Below, piece by piece: positions 11,898 through 19,987 of a stretch of DNA of 64,000 nt. Origin of the DNA: Devosia sp. Root413D1 (GTDB lineage: Bacteria; Pseudomonadota; Alphaproteobacteria; Rhizobiales; Devosiaceae); assembly GCF_001425235.1 (NCBI RefSeq), contig NZ_LMEA01000012.1:131752-195751 (forward strand). The letters are read 5' to 3'. Each line of letters starts with the position of its first letter. Position 1 is the stretch's first letter. A program made the translations under genes and the position numbers. The notes under the pieces were generated by a model. That model was not told the DNA's origin. It searched no databases and saw only the letters and a program-made list of their open reading frames with translations.

Positions 11898-12899
11898 GTG
11901 GCGCAGTTGGCGACGAGCAAGGTCGGCGCGGCGATTGCCGTCAAGGACCTGGAGATCCGGATCCGCGGCGAGCGCGGCTCCTATCCTGTCGTCGCCGACA
12001 TGGCGCTGACCGTCCAGCCCGGCGAGACGCTGTGCATCGTCGGGGAATCCGGCTGCGGCAAATCGATGACGGCCTTGTCACTGCTGCGCCTGCTGCCCGA
12101 GGCGGCGAGCGCCAGCAAGGGCACGATCGAAATCAATGGCGAGGATTTCCTCGCCATGTCGCAGCACCGGGTGGAGGACCTGCGCGGCGTCGAGATCGCC
12201 ATGATCTTCCAGGAGCCGCTGACGGCTCTCAATCCCGTGCTGACCATCGGCGAGCAGATCGCCGAGTCGGTGCGCCGGCACAAAAAGCTCGGCCACAAGG
12301 CGGCAATGGCCCGGGCCATCGAAACGCTGCAGTTAGTGCAGATGCCCGACCCCGCCCGCCGGGCCAGGCAGTTCCCGCATGAACTCTCCGGCGGGCAGCG
12401 CCAGCGCGCCATGATTGCCCTGGCGCTGGCCTGCGACCCCAAAATCCTCGTCGCCGATGAGCCGACCACGGCGCTCGATGTCACCGTGCAGGCACAGATC
12501 CTCGGGCTCATCTCCGACCTGCAGAAGCGGCTCGGTACAGCCCTGGTGCTGATCACCCATGATCTCGGGGTGGTGGCGGAAGTCGCCGACCGGGTGGTGG
12601 TGATGTATGCCGGCCGCCGCGTCGAGGAGGCCAGCGTCTACGACCTGTTCGAGCACCCGATCCACCCCTATACGCTGGGGCTGATGGGGGCGATCCCGCG
12701 TCCCGTCGCCGGGCGGCCGGCCACCGATCGGCTGGTCGACATCGCCGGCACCGTGCCGCCGCCCTGGGACCTGCCTAAGGGCTGCGCCTTTGCGCCGCGC
12801 TGTCCACGCGCCTCGGCCCGCTGCCTCGAGGAGCGACCGCCGCTCGAGGAAAAGCGGCCCGGTCATTTCGCCGCCTGCTGGGAGCATGTCGATGGCTGA
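11898..12899 (+). CDS. ABC transporter ATP-binding protein, DppD type
   Basis: 333 residues. Walker A GESGCGKS, signature LSGGQRQR and Walker [13 protein letters not shown] are all intact, followed by the switch histidine in LVLITHDLGVV. The C-terminal oligopeptide-transporter extension with the cysteine cluster GCAFAPRCPRASARC marks it as DppD/OppD type. A GTG start at 11898 lies 3 bases after the preceding stop. The end overlaps the next ATPase gene by 8 bases, indicating translational coupling. It energises import together with the gene at 12892. Confidence 0.92.
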   Translation: MAQLATSKVGAAIAVKDLEIRIRGERGSYPVVADMALTVQPGETLCIVGESGCGKSMTALSLLRLLPEAASASKGTIEINGEDFLAMSQHRVEDLRGVEIAMIFQEPLTALNPVLTIGEQIAESVRRHKKLGHKAAMARAIETLQLVQMPDPARRARQFPHELSGGQRQRAMIALALACDPKILVADEPTTALDVTVQAQILGLISDLQKRLGTALVLITHDLGVVAEVADRVVVMYAGRRVEEASVYDLFEHPIHPYTLGLMGAIPRPVAGRPATDRLVDIAGTVPPPWDLPKGCAFAPRCPRASARCLEERPPLEEKRPGHFAACWEHVDG

Positions 12900-13857
12900 A
12901 GCCCTTCTTGCCGTCGACGATCTCCAGGTGCATTTCCCGGTGCGATCCGGGGTGTTCCAGCGCCAATCCGCTACGGTCAAGGCGGTGGATGGGGTGAGCT
13001 TTTCGATCGCGCGTGGCGAAACGCTGAGCCTCGTCGGCGAATCCGGCTGCGGCAAGTCGACCACGGGCCTGGCGCTGCTCGGGCTGGTGAAGCCCACCGG
13101 CGGGCGGGTGCGCTTTGATGGCACCGAGATCGGCAGCTTCCGCCGCCGCGACCTCAAGGATTATCGGCGGCGGGTGCAGATCGTCTTCCAGGATCCGTTC
13201 TCGTCGCTCAACCCGCGCCGCCGGGTGCGCGACGCCATTCGCGTGGCGCTCGATATCCACGGGGTCGGCACCAGGGCCGAACGCGACGCCGAGGTGGCGC
13301 AACTGATGGCGCGCGTCGGGTTGCGGCCCGACCAGGCCGACAATTTCCCGCACCAGTTCTCGGGTGGCCAGCGCCAGCGCATCGGCATCGCCCGGGCCCT
13401 GGCGCTGAAGCCCGATATCATCGTCTGCGACGAGCCGGTCTCGGCGCTCGATGTGTCGGTGCAGGCGCAGATCCTCAACCTGTTGGCCGACCTGCAGCGC
13501 GACCTCGGCATCGCCTACCTGTTCATCTCGCACGATCTCGGGGTGGTCGAGCACATCTCGCACCGGGTGGCGGTGATGTACCTCGGCAAGATCGTCGAGA
13601 TCGCCCCCAAAGCGCTGCTGTTCGCCTCGCCGACCCACCCCTACACCGAGATGCTGACCCGCGCGGCCCCGACGCTCGACCCGCGCCATCGGCACAGCTT
13701 CAGCGCCTCGAGCGACGATGTGCCGAGCGCCATCAACAAGCCGAGCGGCTGCCCGTTCCACACCCGCTGCCCGCTGGCCACCGAGATCTGCCGCACCAGC
13801 GAGCCGGCCTTGACCACACGACCCGACGGGCGGCTGGCAGCCTGTCATCATAGATAG
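12892..13857 (+). CDS. ABC transporter ATP-binding protein, DppF type
   Basis: 321 residues. Walker A GESGCGKS, signature FSGGQRQR and Walker B IIVCDEPVSALD are complete. The NPRRRVRD insertion after the Q-loop is typical of DppF, and the C-terminal cysteine motif GCPFHTRCPLATEIC follows. Two in-frame ATGs are possible: 12886, or 12892 with GGAG at 12881-12884 placed 7 bases upstream; the latter is chosen. It overlaps the end of the DppD-type gene and completes the five-component importer. Confidence 0.92.
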   Translation: MAEALLAVDDLQVHFPVRSGVFQRQSATVKAVDGVSFSIARGETLSLVGESGCGKSTTGLALLGLVKPTGGRVRFDGTEIGSFRRRDLKDYRRRVQIVFQDPFSSLNPRRRVRDAIRVALDIHGVGTRAERDAEVAQLMARVGLRPDQADNFPHQFSGGQRQRIGIARALALKPDIIVCDEPVSALDVSVQAQILNLLADLQRDLGIAYLFISHDLGVVEHISHRVAVMYLGKIVEIAPKALLFASPTHPYTEMLTRAAPTLDPRHRHSFSASSDDVPSAINKPSGCPFHTRCPLATEICRTSEPALTTRPDGRLAACHHR

Positions 13858-13870
13858 AGAGTTCTCCCCG

Positions 13871-15103
13871 ATGCCCCAGACGACGCTTTTCACCAATGGC
13901 CGCGTGCTCGATGCTGCAGCGGGCGTGCTGCGCGAGGGGCTGGCCGTGCTGGTGTGCGATAGCCGCATCGCCGAAGTCGGCGCCGGCATCGCCGCCCCGG
14001 CTGACGCGCGCGTCATCGACCTTGGCGGCCGGACCCTGATGCCCGGGCTGATCGATTGCCACGTGCATGTGGTCGCCGAAACCCTCGACCTCTGGGGCAA
14101 CATGATTGCCCCCTCCTCGCTTGCCGGCCTCCGCTCGGCCCGCGTCATGGAAGAGATGCTGCAGCGCGGCTTCACCACCATCCGCGATCTCGGCGGCGCC
14201 GATCACGGCCTGGTCCGTGGCATCGAGGAAGGGCTGATCGACGGGCCGCGCATCGTCATCTGCGGCAAGGGCCTCACCACCACAGGCGGCCACGCCGATC
14301 TGCGCAAGCGCACCGACGACCGCCCCGGCATGATGTCGGACCGGCTGGGCTCGATGGGCTATATCGCCGATGGCGTCGACGCCGTGCGCACCGCCTGCCG
14401 CACCATGATCAAGGAGGGCGCCAACTTCATCAAGGTGATGGCCAATGGCGGCGTCTCCTCGCCGAACGACCCGATCCACTCGATCCAGTATTCGCGCGAG
14501 GAAATCCTGGCCATGGTCGAAGAGGCCGAGAATGCCGGGCTCTACGTTTCGGCCCATGTCTATACCGATGCCGCCATTCGCCGCTGCGTCGAGCTCGGCG
14601 TCCACTCGCTCGAGCACTGCAACCTGATCAGCGCCGAAACAGCAAAGCTCGCCGCCGAAAAGGGCTGCATCGCCGTTCCCACTCTCGTCGCCTATGACGC
14701 GCTGTGGCTCGAGGGCAAGGCGCTGGGCCTCGGCCCCGTCGAGTTCGAAAAGATCGAGGTGGTGCGCTCGGGCGGCCTCAACTCGCTCGCCATCATGCGC
14801 GACGCCGGCCTGCCCATGGCCTTCGGCTCGGACCTGCTGGGCGGCCTGCGCAAGTACCACTGCATGGAGTTCGAACTCCTCGCCAAGGTGCTGACCCCAG
14901 CCGAAATCATCCGCTCGGCCACCACGGTCGGGGCCGACCTCTGCCGCATGACCGGCGAGATCGGCACGATCGCTGCGGGAGCGCATGCCGACCTGATCGT
15001 CGTCGATGGCGACCCGCTGGCCGACATCACCCGGCTGCAGGGCGATGGCGCTCACGTGCCGCTGATCATGCGCGGCGGTGAGGTGTTCAAGGATCGGTTG
15101 TGA
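13871..15103 (+). CDS. Amidohydrolase, Xaa-Pro dipeptidase / imidazolonepropionase-like
   Basis: 410 residues, a TIM-barrel metal-dependent hydrolase. The metal ligands of the superfamily are all visible: HVH in LIDCHVHV, a lysine in NFIKVMANGG (probably carboxylated), histidines in YVSAHVYTD and VHSLEHCN, and the aspartate in FGSDLLGG. The subgroup includes Xaa-Pro/Xaa-Arg dipeptidases. It is the last gene of the importer operon, 13 bases after the DppF-type gene, and likely hydrolyses the imported peptide-like compound. Its final codons (LIMRGGEV) are repeated downstream at 16191 and 16385. Confidence 0.9.
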   Translation: MPQTTLFTNGRVLDAAAGVLREGLAVLVCDSRIAEVGAGIAAPADARVIDLGGRTLMPGLIDCHVHVVAETLDLWGNMIAPSSLAGLRSARVMEEMLQRGFTTIRDLGGADHGLVRGIEEGLIDGPRIVICGKGLTTTGGHADLRKRTDDRPGMMSDRLGSMGYIADGVDAVRTACRTMIKEGANFIKVMANGGVSSPNDPIHSIQYSREEILAMVEEAENAGLYVSAHVYTDAAIRRCVELGVHSLEHCNLISAETAKLAAEKGCIAVPTLVAYDALWLEGKALGLGPVEFEKIEVVRSGGLNSLAIMRDAGLPMAFGSDLLGGLRKYHCMEFELLAKVLTPAEIIRSATTVGADLCRMTGEIGTIAAGAHADLIVVDGDPLADITRLQGDGAHVPLIMRGGEVFKDRL

Positions 15104-15504
15104 AAGCGGGGGTGTTCCGATCGCTTTCGCCGCAGTGGGACAGCTTCGGTGAAAATATTGTGATGTTTGAATTCGGCGGGGCTGTTGTGCATCAGCCAAG
15201 CCTTTGCAGAGGCGCTGTCCAAGGCTGACGTGAAGGTGGGATGCTGCAGAAACCTGACCGGCTCCGTGGTCCAATCGGGTAAGCGTCGGCGAAGGTATTG
15301 CATGCTCAGATAGTCGCCCACGGCGCCCAACAGGGCATCCGCGTATGCGACACCAGTTGGTGGCGGGGCAGCAGCCAGCATGGCTTCGGCCTCGTCCACA
15401 CTGATGGCGTCGTAGAACTCATCGAGGAACTCTGCCAGCGCCTTGTCCAGCGGCTCACCGGCCAGGATCCGGCTCCCCACCTCAGCCAGGGTACGCGGGC
15501 GCAT
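15052..15504 (-). CDS. Small partner protein of DUF6036-type nucleotidyltransferase
   Basis: 150 residues, no named function. Acidic helical N-terminus (LDKALAEFLDEFYDA), a middle PPTGVAYADALLGAVGDYLS segment, and a C-terminal WTTEPVRFLQ...SPAEFKHHNIF pattern that I associate from memory with small proteins encoded beside DUF6036 genes. It begins 23 bases inside the upstream nucleotidyltransferase gene, so the two form an operon, possibly of toxin-antitoxin type. The last 20 or so residues look non-native: the frame runs on into the antisense of the amidohydrolase 3' end, overlapping it by 52 bases, as if the natural stop was lost on insertion. Confidence 0.65.
   Translation of the reverse strand: MRPRTLAEVGSRILAGEPLDKALAEFLDEFYDAISVDEAEAMLAAAPPPTGVAYADALLGAVGDYLSMQYLRRRLPDWTTEPVRFLQHPTFTSALDSASAKAWLMHNSPAEFKHHNIFTEAVPLRRKRSEHPRFHNRSLNTSPPRMISGT
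15061..15085 (+). repeat. att-like direct repeat, copy A (amidohydrolase 3' end)
   Basis: 25 bases (GCTGATCATGCGCGGCGGTG...) that encode LIMRGGEV at the end of the amidohydrolase. Copies B (16191-16215, 24/25 identical) and C (16385-16409, 22/25) follow in the same orientation and in the equivalent coding frame. Confidence 0.7.
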
Positions 15505-16087
15505 CCGCGCTCTCCATGTTCCAGATCTGCCTGAGGATGAATATCTGCTTGGTCGGGTCTGCTGCCGTCTTCGGAAAGTAGCGGCCCAGAACCTCGATCG
15601 CGGCTTCCGGGCTGTCCAGATCCAACACCTTTACCAGGTTGATGATGTCGCTGGCCTCCTGCGGCCCCTTCGCGGGGTCCATCACCCGCATCGCCTTGAG
15701 CTTCAGCGCCAGCATGTACTCGGCCGAAGGTACATAGACCTTCAGGCTGCCATCCTCGGAGCTGCGGGGGAAGGTGCCGACCAGAACGTGATCCCGCTCT
15801 CTGGTCGAATGCTCGCTCAGGTGAAACGTGACCGCATCGTTCAGCCAGTCGGCAGACCAGCCGTTTTCCCTGGCGATATCGTCTATCACCTGTCGCAGCC
15901 AATCCGGCCACGGATAGTGGAGTTCGGCTATGTCGACGTCTTCCGAGGCATAGCGGAAGTTACTCGCCAGCATGAGCGCAGAGCCCCCGTAGACGGCCAA
16001 CTCCAGGTGATGCCGGTTAGCGGCCGCAGCGCGGCCAACCCGGTCAAACGCCGCGATCAACTCGTCTCTGGTGAACCGCTTGCTCAA
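15482..16087 (-). CDS. DUF6036-like nucleotidyltransferase
   Basis: About 201 residues. YGGSALMLASNFRYASEDVDI matches the nucleotidyltransferase-fold pattern (GGS, then S-x-D-V-D-I) seen in DUF6036 and AbiEii-type toxins, with later conserved-looking YVPSAEYMLALKLKAMR and DASDIINL-like segments (ASDIINLVKVL). Start is ambiguous: TTG 16087 has GGGAGG just upstream and is preferred; ATG 16105 and 16162 are alternatives. It overlaps its partner gene at 15504. It may modify RNA or protein by nucleotidyl transfer, as related toxins do; this is an inference. It sits in a short accessory island between two conserved metabolic clusters. Confidence 0.7.
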   Translation of the reverse strand: MSKRFTRDELIAAFDRVGRAAAANRHHLELAVYGGSALMLASNFRYASEDVDIAELHYPWPDWLRQVIDDIARENGWSADWLNDAVTFHLSEHSTRERDHVLVGTFPRSSEDGSLKVYVPSAEYMLALKLKAMRVMDPAKGPQEASDIINLVKVLDLDSPEAAIEVLGRYFPKTAADPTKQIFILRQIWNMESADAPAYPG

Positions 16088-16190
16088 GGAACCTCCCACA
16101 GGCATGAAACGTGTGCTCCGTCCGGTGCCACCATACGCATAGCTTATTCGGCGCCGGAGCAACGATCTACATTCCCGCCGTTCCGATACC

Positions 16191-16215
16191 GCTGATCATG
16201 CGCGGCGGCGAGGTG
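16191..16215 (+). repeat. att-like direct repeat, copy B
   Basis: Differs from copy A at one base in 25. Read in the frame of the amidohydrolase, it gives PLIMRGGEV followed by a new tail and a stop at 16246-16248, like an orphaned gene end. It lies just upstream of the start of the nucleotidyltransferase gene. Confidence 0.7.
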
Positions 16216-16384
16216 GCGATCGTCAGCAGATCTGGCGGCCTGGCTTAACCACATCGCCAGACCTTCTGATGCAGCTTCCCTCCAGCGGAGACAGAAGCGG
16301 ACAGTTGACGATTGCGCCCCTGGCAACATGCAAAATCGAGCGCCTTGGATGTGCTGGAACCCTGCGCGCACGCTGGAGACCTAT
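16216..16384. other. Short gap between repeat copies B and C
   Basis: 169 bases with no credible gene on either strand: short frames here lack ribosome-binding sites and recognisable protein features. It may be residue of a decayed cassette. Confidence 0.5.
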
Positions 16385-16409
16385 GCTGCTCATGCGCGGG
16401 GGTGAGGTA
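16385..16409 (+). repeat. att-like direct repeat, copy C
   Basis: Matches copy A at 22 of 25 bases. In the same frame it reads LLMRGGEV and then stops after GTAP. The 3' end of the unknown gene at 16390-16698 is antisense to it, as the partner gene at 15052 is to copy A. Confidence 0.6.
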
Positions 16410-16698
16410 GGGACGGCCCCCTGAGGCTCGCCTGCCCATCCTCGATCTGCACCACCAGCCCGTGTGCTTCGACCTCCTTTTCGATCCAATCCCGTACGCG
16501 CTTGCGCTTGGCGGATTTGACATCGCGCACACTGAACGTGGGCTCGAGCTTATCCAGCTCGGCCCAGTCGACGGTTCCCCAGCCGGTCTGGCGGAGCCAG
16601 CTGTAGAGGCTCGACTGAAACGTCACCAGCCGTCCCCTGAGCAGTTCCGGGTCGTCGCCATCGGGGACGCGGAAATGCAGCAGCAGCGCATTGGACAT
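16390..16698 (-). CDS. Hypothetical protein
   Basis: 102 residues, not recognised. It starts MSNALLLHFRVPDGDDPELL, with a strong GGAGGGG ribosome-binding site 5 bases before the ATG at 16698, and has a basic stretch SAKRKRVRDWIEKEVEAHG in the middle. No signal peptide or membrane segment. It could be a small alpha/beta protein. It lies 50 bases downstream of the LacI gene in the same direction, and its C-terminal codons overlap repeat copy C, so its natural end may have been altered. Confidence 0.55.
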   Translation of the reverse strand: MSNALLLHFRVPDGDDPELLRGRLVTFQSSLYSWLRQTGWGTVDWAELDKLEPTFSVRDVKSAKRKRVRDWIEKEVEAHGLVVQIEDGQASLRGPSLPHPRA

Positions 16699-16748
16699 GC
16701 GGTCCCCTCCTGGCGGCGCCTTGCCCATGCCGCTTCTCCACCCACCCG

Positions 16749-17738
16749 CTACGCTGCCACCCGTCTCGCTCGCCCGCATGATGCGCGGTTGACGATGCGG
16801 CTGGCGATCAGCAGGCGGACCGGGATGTCGCGCGCCATGCGCTCGTTGATGCGGTCGTCGAGCAGCCGCACGCAGCCGGCGCCGATCTGCTGGCCGTGCC
16901 CTTTCACCGTGGTCAGCTGCGGCGAGATCTGGGTGGCGGCCGAGTAATCGCCGAAACCGATCACCGAGATATCTTCGGGGATGCGGTAGCCGAGGCGCAG
17001 CAGTTCCGAGATCACCGTCACCGCCAGCCCGTCATGGGCGCAGAAGAACGCGGTAGGGCGGAAGCCTTCGGCTTCGATGGCTCTGAGGTGTTCGGTGAAG
17101 CGCACTTCCTTTTCGAAGGTCATCTGCCGGAAACTGACCTGCGGCAGCTGCTCCAGCACCTCGCGAACGCCGTAATAGCGCTCCATGCGGCCGCGATAGC
17201 CGGGCGTCCCCTGGACGAACGCGATGGCAGTATGGCCCAGTTCCACCAGATAGCGCGCCACGGCCGAGCCGGCCTCATGGTCGCTGCCGCCCACGAAGTC
17301 GGCCTGCTCCAAGGGGTCGAGCCAGCCGGTGCGCACGATCGGGATGTCGAGCGCATAGACGCGGTCATAGGTGTCGCGCTCGTGCGGCCCCACCATGATG
17401 GCGCCGCTGCAGGTGCGCACGAACGCCTCGACCTCCTCGGCAAGATGGGTCCAGCGCATCCGCACCTGGTAGCCTCGTCGCTGCGCCTCGGCCTGCACCC
17501 CGCTCTGGATCAGCACATGCAACTCGCTGTTGATCAGGTCGGTGTCGTGGAAGACGAGGCCGAGCGTCTGCAGTTCCTTCGGCGCCGGCTGGCGGGCGTA
17601 GCCCAGTTCGGCGGCGAGTTCCTGCACCCGCCGGCGGGTGTCCGCGCTGACCCCGCTTTTGCCAGACAGGGCGCGCGAGACGGCGAACTTGGACAGACCC
17701 AGGCGGGCAGCGAGGCTTCCGAGCGTGACGCGTTCCAA
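16749..17738 (-). CDS. LacI-family transcriptional regulator
   Basis: 329 residues. N-terminal LacI helix-turn-helix and hinge: VTLGSLAARLGLSKFAVSRALSGKSGVSADTRRRV, then the LGY element. The rest is a periplasmic-binding-like sugar sensor (LGLVFHDTD, SGAIMVGPHERD, DFVGGSDHEAGSAVARYL, AFFCAHDGLAV, VIGFGDYSAATQISPQLTTV). The frame opens at an ATG at 17783 without a ribosome-binding site; TTG 17738 is preceded by GGGGGA and gives the usual short LacI N-terminus, so it is preferred. It is divergent from the binding-protein gene at 17967 and probably represses the oligosaccharide importer operon until a sugar is bound. Confidence 0.88.
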   Translation of the reverse strand: MERVTLGSLAARLGLSKFAVSRALSGKSGVSADTRRRVQELAAELGYARQPAPKELQTLGLVFHDTDLINSELHVLIQSGVQAEAQRRGYQVRMRWTHLAEEVEAFVRTCSGAIMVGPHERDTYDRVYALDIPIVRTGWLDPLEQADFVGGSDHEAGSAVARYLVELGHTAIAFVQGTPGYRGRMERYYGVREVLEQLPQVSFRQMTFEKEVRFTEHLRAIEAEGFRPTAFFCAHDGLAVTVISELLRLGYRIPEDISVIGFGDYSAATQISPQLTTVKGHGQQIGAGCVRLLDDRINERMARDIPVRLLIASRIVNRASCGRARRVAA

Positions 17739-17775
17739 CGATTTTCCCCCGATTTTCACAGCGGCTCTACTCGAA

Positions 17776-17891
17776 CCTAACATAGCCTAACGGCATGACA
17801 AAGAATGCCGAATATCTCGCCTATCTTCACTATGTCAGCCAATCTGACTTAGAAAAACGTCGTAACGGCCTAACATAACACTTTACCTAAC
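17776..17891. promoter_or_regulatory. Divergent promoter with repeated CCTAAC sites
   Basis: Four exact CCTAAC hexamers occur at 17776, 17786, 17869 and 17886. The longer word CCTAACATA followed by GC or AC occurs at 17776 and 17869. They flank an AT-richer core between the LacI gene and the transport operon, where both promoters should be. They are candidate operators for the LacI protein. They are direct rather than palindromic, which is atypical for LacI. Confidence 0.45.
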
Positions 17892-17966
17892 AAATCAGAG
17901 TTGCAAGCCTTTCGCAAGCTAACGGCTGCCAGGGAAGTGGCCGCAGCTTTGGGAGGAGATCTAGAC

Positions 17967-19904
17967 ATGAACGGTTTCAGCCGCAGGGCTTTTCTTGCCG
18001 GCAGCACAGCTTTCGCAGGCGCTGCACTGATCGCGCCGCAGGTGTTTGCAGAGACCCCGGAATCTGCATTTCTCAAGGCGCAGGTCGAGGCCGGCACGCT
18101 GCCGCCAGTGGCCGATCGCCTGCCGGCCAATCCGCTGGTGATCACGCCTTGGGAGCAGGTCGGCCAGCAGGGCGGACAATGGGACCACGCGCTGGTCGGC
18201 GGTGGCTCGGCCTCGATGCTGGTGCGCTACCAGGGCTATGACCCGCTGATCCGCTTCACGGCGGATTGGTCGGGCATCGAGGCCAACGTGGCCGAGAGCT
18301 ATGCGGTCAACGAGGACGCGACCGTCTACACCATCACGCTGCGCAAGGGCCATAAGTGGTCGGACGGCCAGCCGTTCACCACCGCCGATGTGCAGTTCTG
18401 GTACGACGCTTACTTCACCGACGCCGAAACCAACCAGGCCGGCAACGTCTGGTGGTCGGCGGGTGGCAAGCCGGCGACCATCGAAGTGGTGGACGAGCAG
18501 ACCTTCAAGGTGGTGTTCACCGCCCCCAACGGGTTCTTCCTGCAGCAGATGGCCTGGGCCGACCAGGACCAGCTGGTGCGCTGCCCCAAGCACTACCTCG
18601 AGCAGTTCCACATCCGCTACAACCCGGATGCCGACAAGCTCGCCAAGGCTGCCGGGCTCGAGAGCTGGATCGCCCTGTTCCAGCAGGAGATCGGCTATCT
18701 CGACACCAACGTCTACTTCCAGAACACCAAGCGTCCGGCGCTGACGGCGTGGACCTTCACCGGCGAGGGCGGCAGCCCGCTCGGCCAGGACACGCAAACC
18801 ACCATCGCGGTGCGTAACCCCTACTACCACAAGGTCGATACGGCCGGCACGCAACTGCCCTACTTCGACCGCATCGTCTACCAGATGGTGGCCGATCCCG
18901 AAGTCCTGCTGCTCAAGACGTTGCAGGGCGAGATCGACATGATGGATCAGTACATCGCCACCCCGACCAACAAGCCGGTGCTGTTCGACGGCCAGGACGC
19001 CGGGGGCTATGGCTTCTACACGCTGAAGGAGACGGCCGCCAACGTGATGGCGTTCCAGCTCAACCTCAACCATGTCAATCCGACGCGGCGCGAGCTGTTC
19101 AACACCCTCGAGTTCCGCCAGGCCCTCTCGATCGCCGTTGACCGGCAGGCGCTGATCGATGCGGTATTCGTCGGCCAGGGCGCACCGGCGCAGGCTTCGA
19201 TGCGCGCCGACGATCCGCTCTACAACGAGCAGTTGGCCAAGCAGTTCACCGAGTTCGATGCAGCCAAGGCCAACCAGATGCTGGATGGGCTGCTGCCGAA
19301 CAAGGATGGCGAAGGCTACCGGCTCGACGCCGACGGGCAGCGCGTCTCCATCATCTTCGAGCTCGACCAGACCCGGACGACCTTCCTCGATATGTTCGAG
19401 CTGGCCATCCCGATGTTGCAGGCAGTGGGGATCGATGCGCAGATGCGCACCATGGACCGCTCGCTGTGGGAGCAGCGCGTCCGCCGCGGCCGCGAATACG
19501 ACGCGACGGCGCACCAGTTCGGCGCCAATTCCGGCATTGCTGCGATGCTCGACCCACGCTTCTACGTGCCCATCAACAACAACTGCTTCTACGCCCAGGG
19601 CTGGGCGCTCTACTTCACCCAGCCGGACAATCCCGATGCGATCGAGCCGCCGGCCGAGGTCAAGGCGCAGCAGGAGCTTTACCGCCAGCTCGTCGCCACA
19701 GCCGAGCCGGCCAAACAGCAGGAACTGATGGCGCAGGTGCTGCAGAACGCGGCCAACCTGTTCTTCACCTTCGGTGTCAGCCTGCCGGCTGACGGCTACG
19801 GCATCGTCAAGAACGGCATGGTCAACGTGCTGAAAGAAATGCCGAACTCGTTCGGATGGCCGACCCCCGGCCCAGCCCGCCCGGAGCAGTTCTTCAAAGC
19901 CTGA
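17967..19904 (+). CDS. ABC transporter binding protein, family 5, Tat-exported
   Basis: 645 residues, long for the family. The N-terminus SRRAFLAGSTAFAGAALIAPQVFA is a twin-arginine signal, so the protein is probably exported folded. The family 5 signature is KWSDGQPFTTADVQFWYD. Further typical parts are TWTFTGEGG-like aromatic loops, NVMAFQLNLNHVN and FRQALSIAVDRQALIDAVF. Members with such large lobes commonly bind oligosaccharides rather than peptides. GGGAGGAG precedes the ATG at 17967. First gene of the operon that runs to about 29.8 kb, divergent from the LacI gene. Confidence 0.92.
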   Translation: MNGFSRRAFLAGSTAFAGAALIAPQVFAETPESAFLKAQVEAGTLPPVADRLPANPLVITPWEQVGQQGGQWDHALVGGGSASMLVRYQGYDPLIRFTADWSGIEANVAESYAVNEDATVYTITLRKGHKWSDGQPFTTADVQFWYDAYFTDAETNQAGNVWWSAGGKPATIEVVDEQTFKVVFTAPNGFFLQQMAWADQDQLVRCPKHYLEQFHIRYNPDADKLAKAAGLESWIALFQQEIGYLDTNVYFQNTKRPALTAWTFTGEGGSPLGQDTQTTIAVRNPYYHKVDTAGTQLPYFDRIVYQMVADPEVLLLKTLQGEIDMMDQYIATPTNKPVLFDGQDAGGYGFYTLKETAANVMAFQLNLNHVNPTRRELFNTLEFRQALSIAVDRQALIDAVFVGQGAPAQASMRADDPLYNEQLAKQFTEFDAAKANQMLDGLLPNKDGEGYRLDADGQRVSIIFELDQTRTTFLDMFELAIPMLQAVGIDAQMRTMDRSLWEQRVRRGREYDATAHQFGANSGIAAMLDPRFYVPINNNCFYAQGWALYFTQPDNPDAIEPPAEVKAQQELYRQLVATAEPAKQQELMAQVLQNAANLFFTFGVSLPADGYGIVKNGMVNVLKEMPNSFGWPTPGPARPEQFFKA

Positions 19905-19931
19905 CCACCGGGCGTTTGACTGTTCCTCCCC

Positions 19932-19957
19932 GCCGGCCCGCTCCCTAGCGGGCCGGC
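19932..19957 (+). terminator. Hairpin after binding-protein gene
   Basis: Perfect 11-bp GC stem (19932-19942 with 19947-19957) and a CCCT loop, 27 bases after the stop codon. There is no T-run, so it may act as an mRNA-stabilising or attenuating structure, favouring high expression of the binding protein relative to downstream genes. Confidence 0.6.
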
Positions 19958-19987
19958 CCCCCGACCGTCGTCTCCGAAAGGCCCGTC

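Noticed and set aside
16144-16371. 75-residue minus-strand frame in the island
   Set aside because: It reads through repeat copy B antisense, lacks a ribosome-binding site and has no protein-like pattern.
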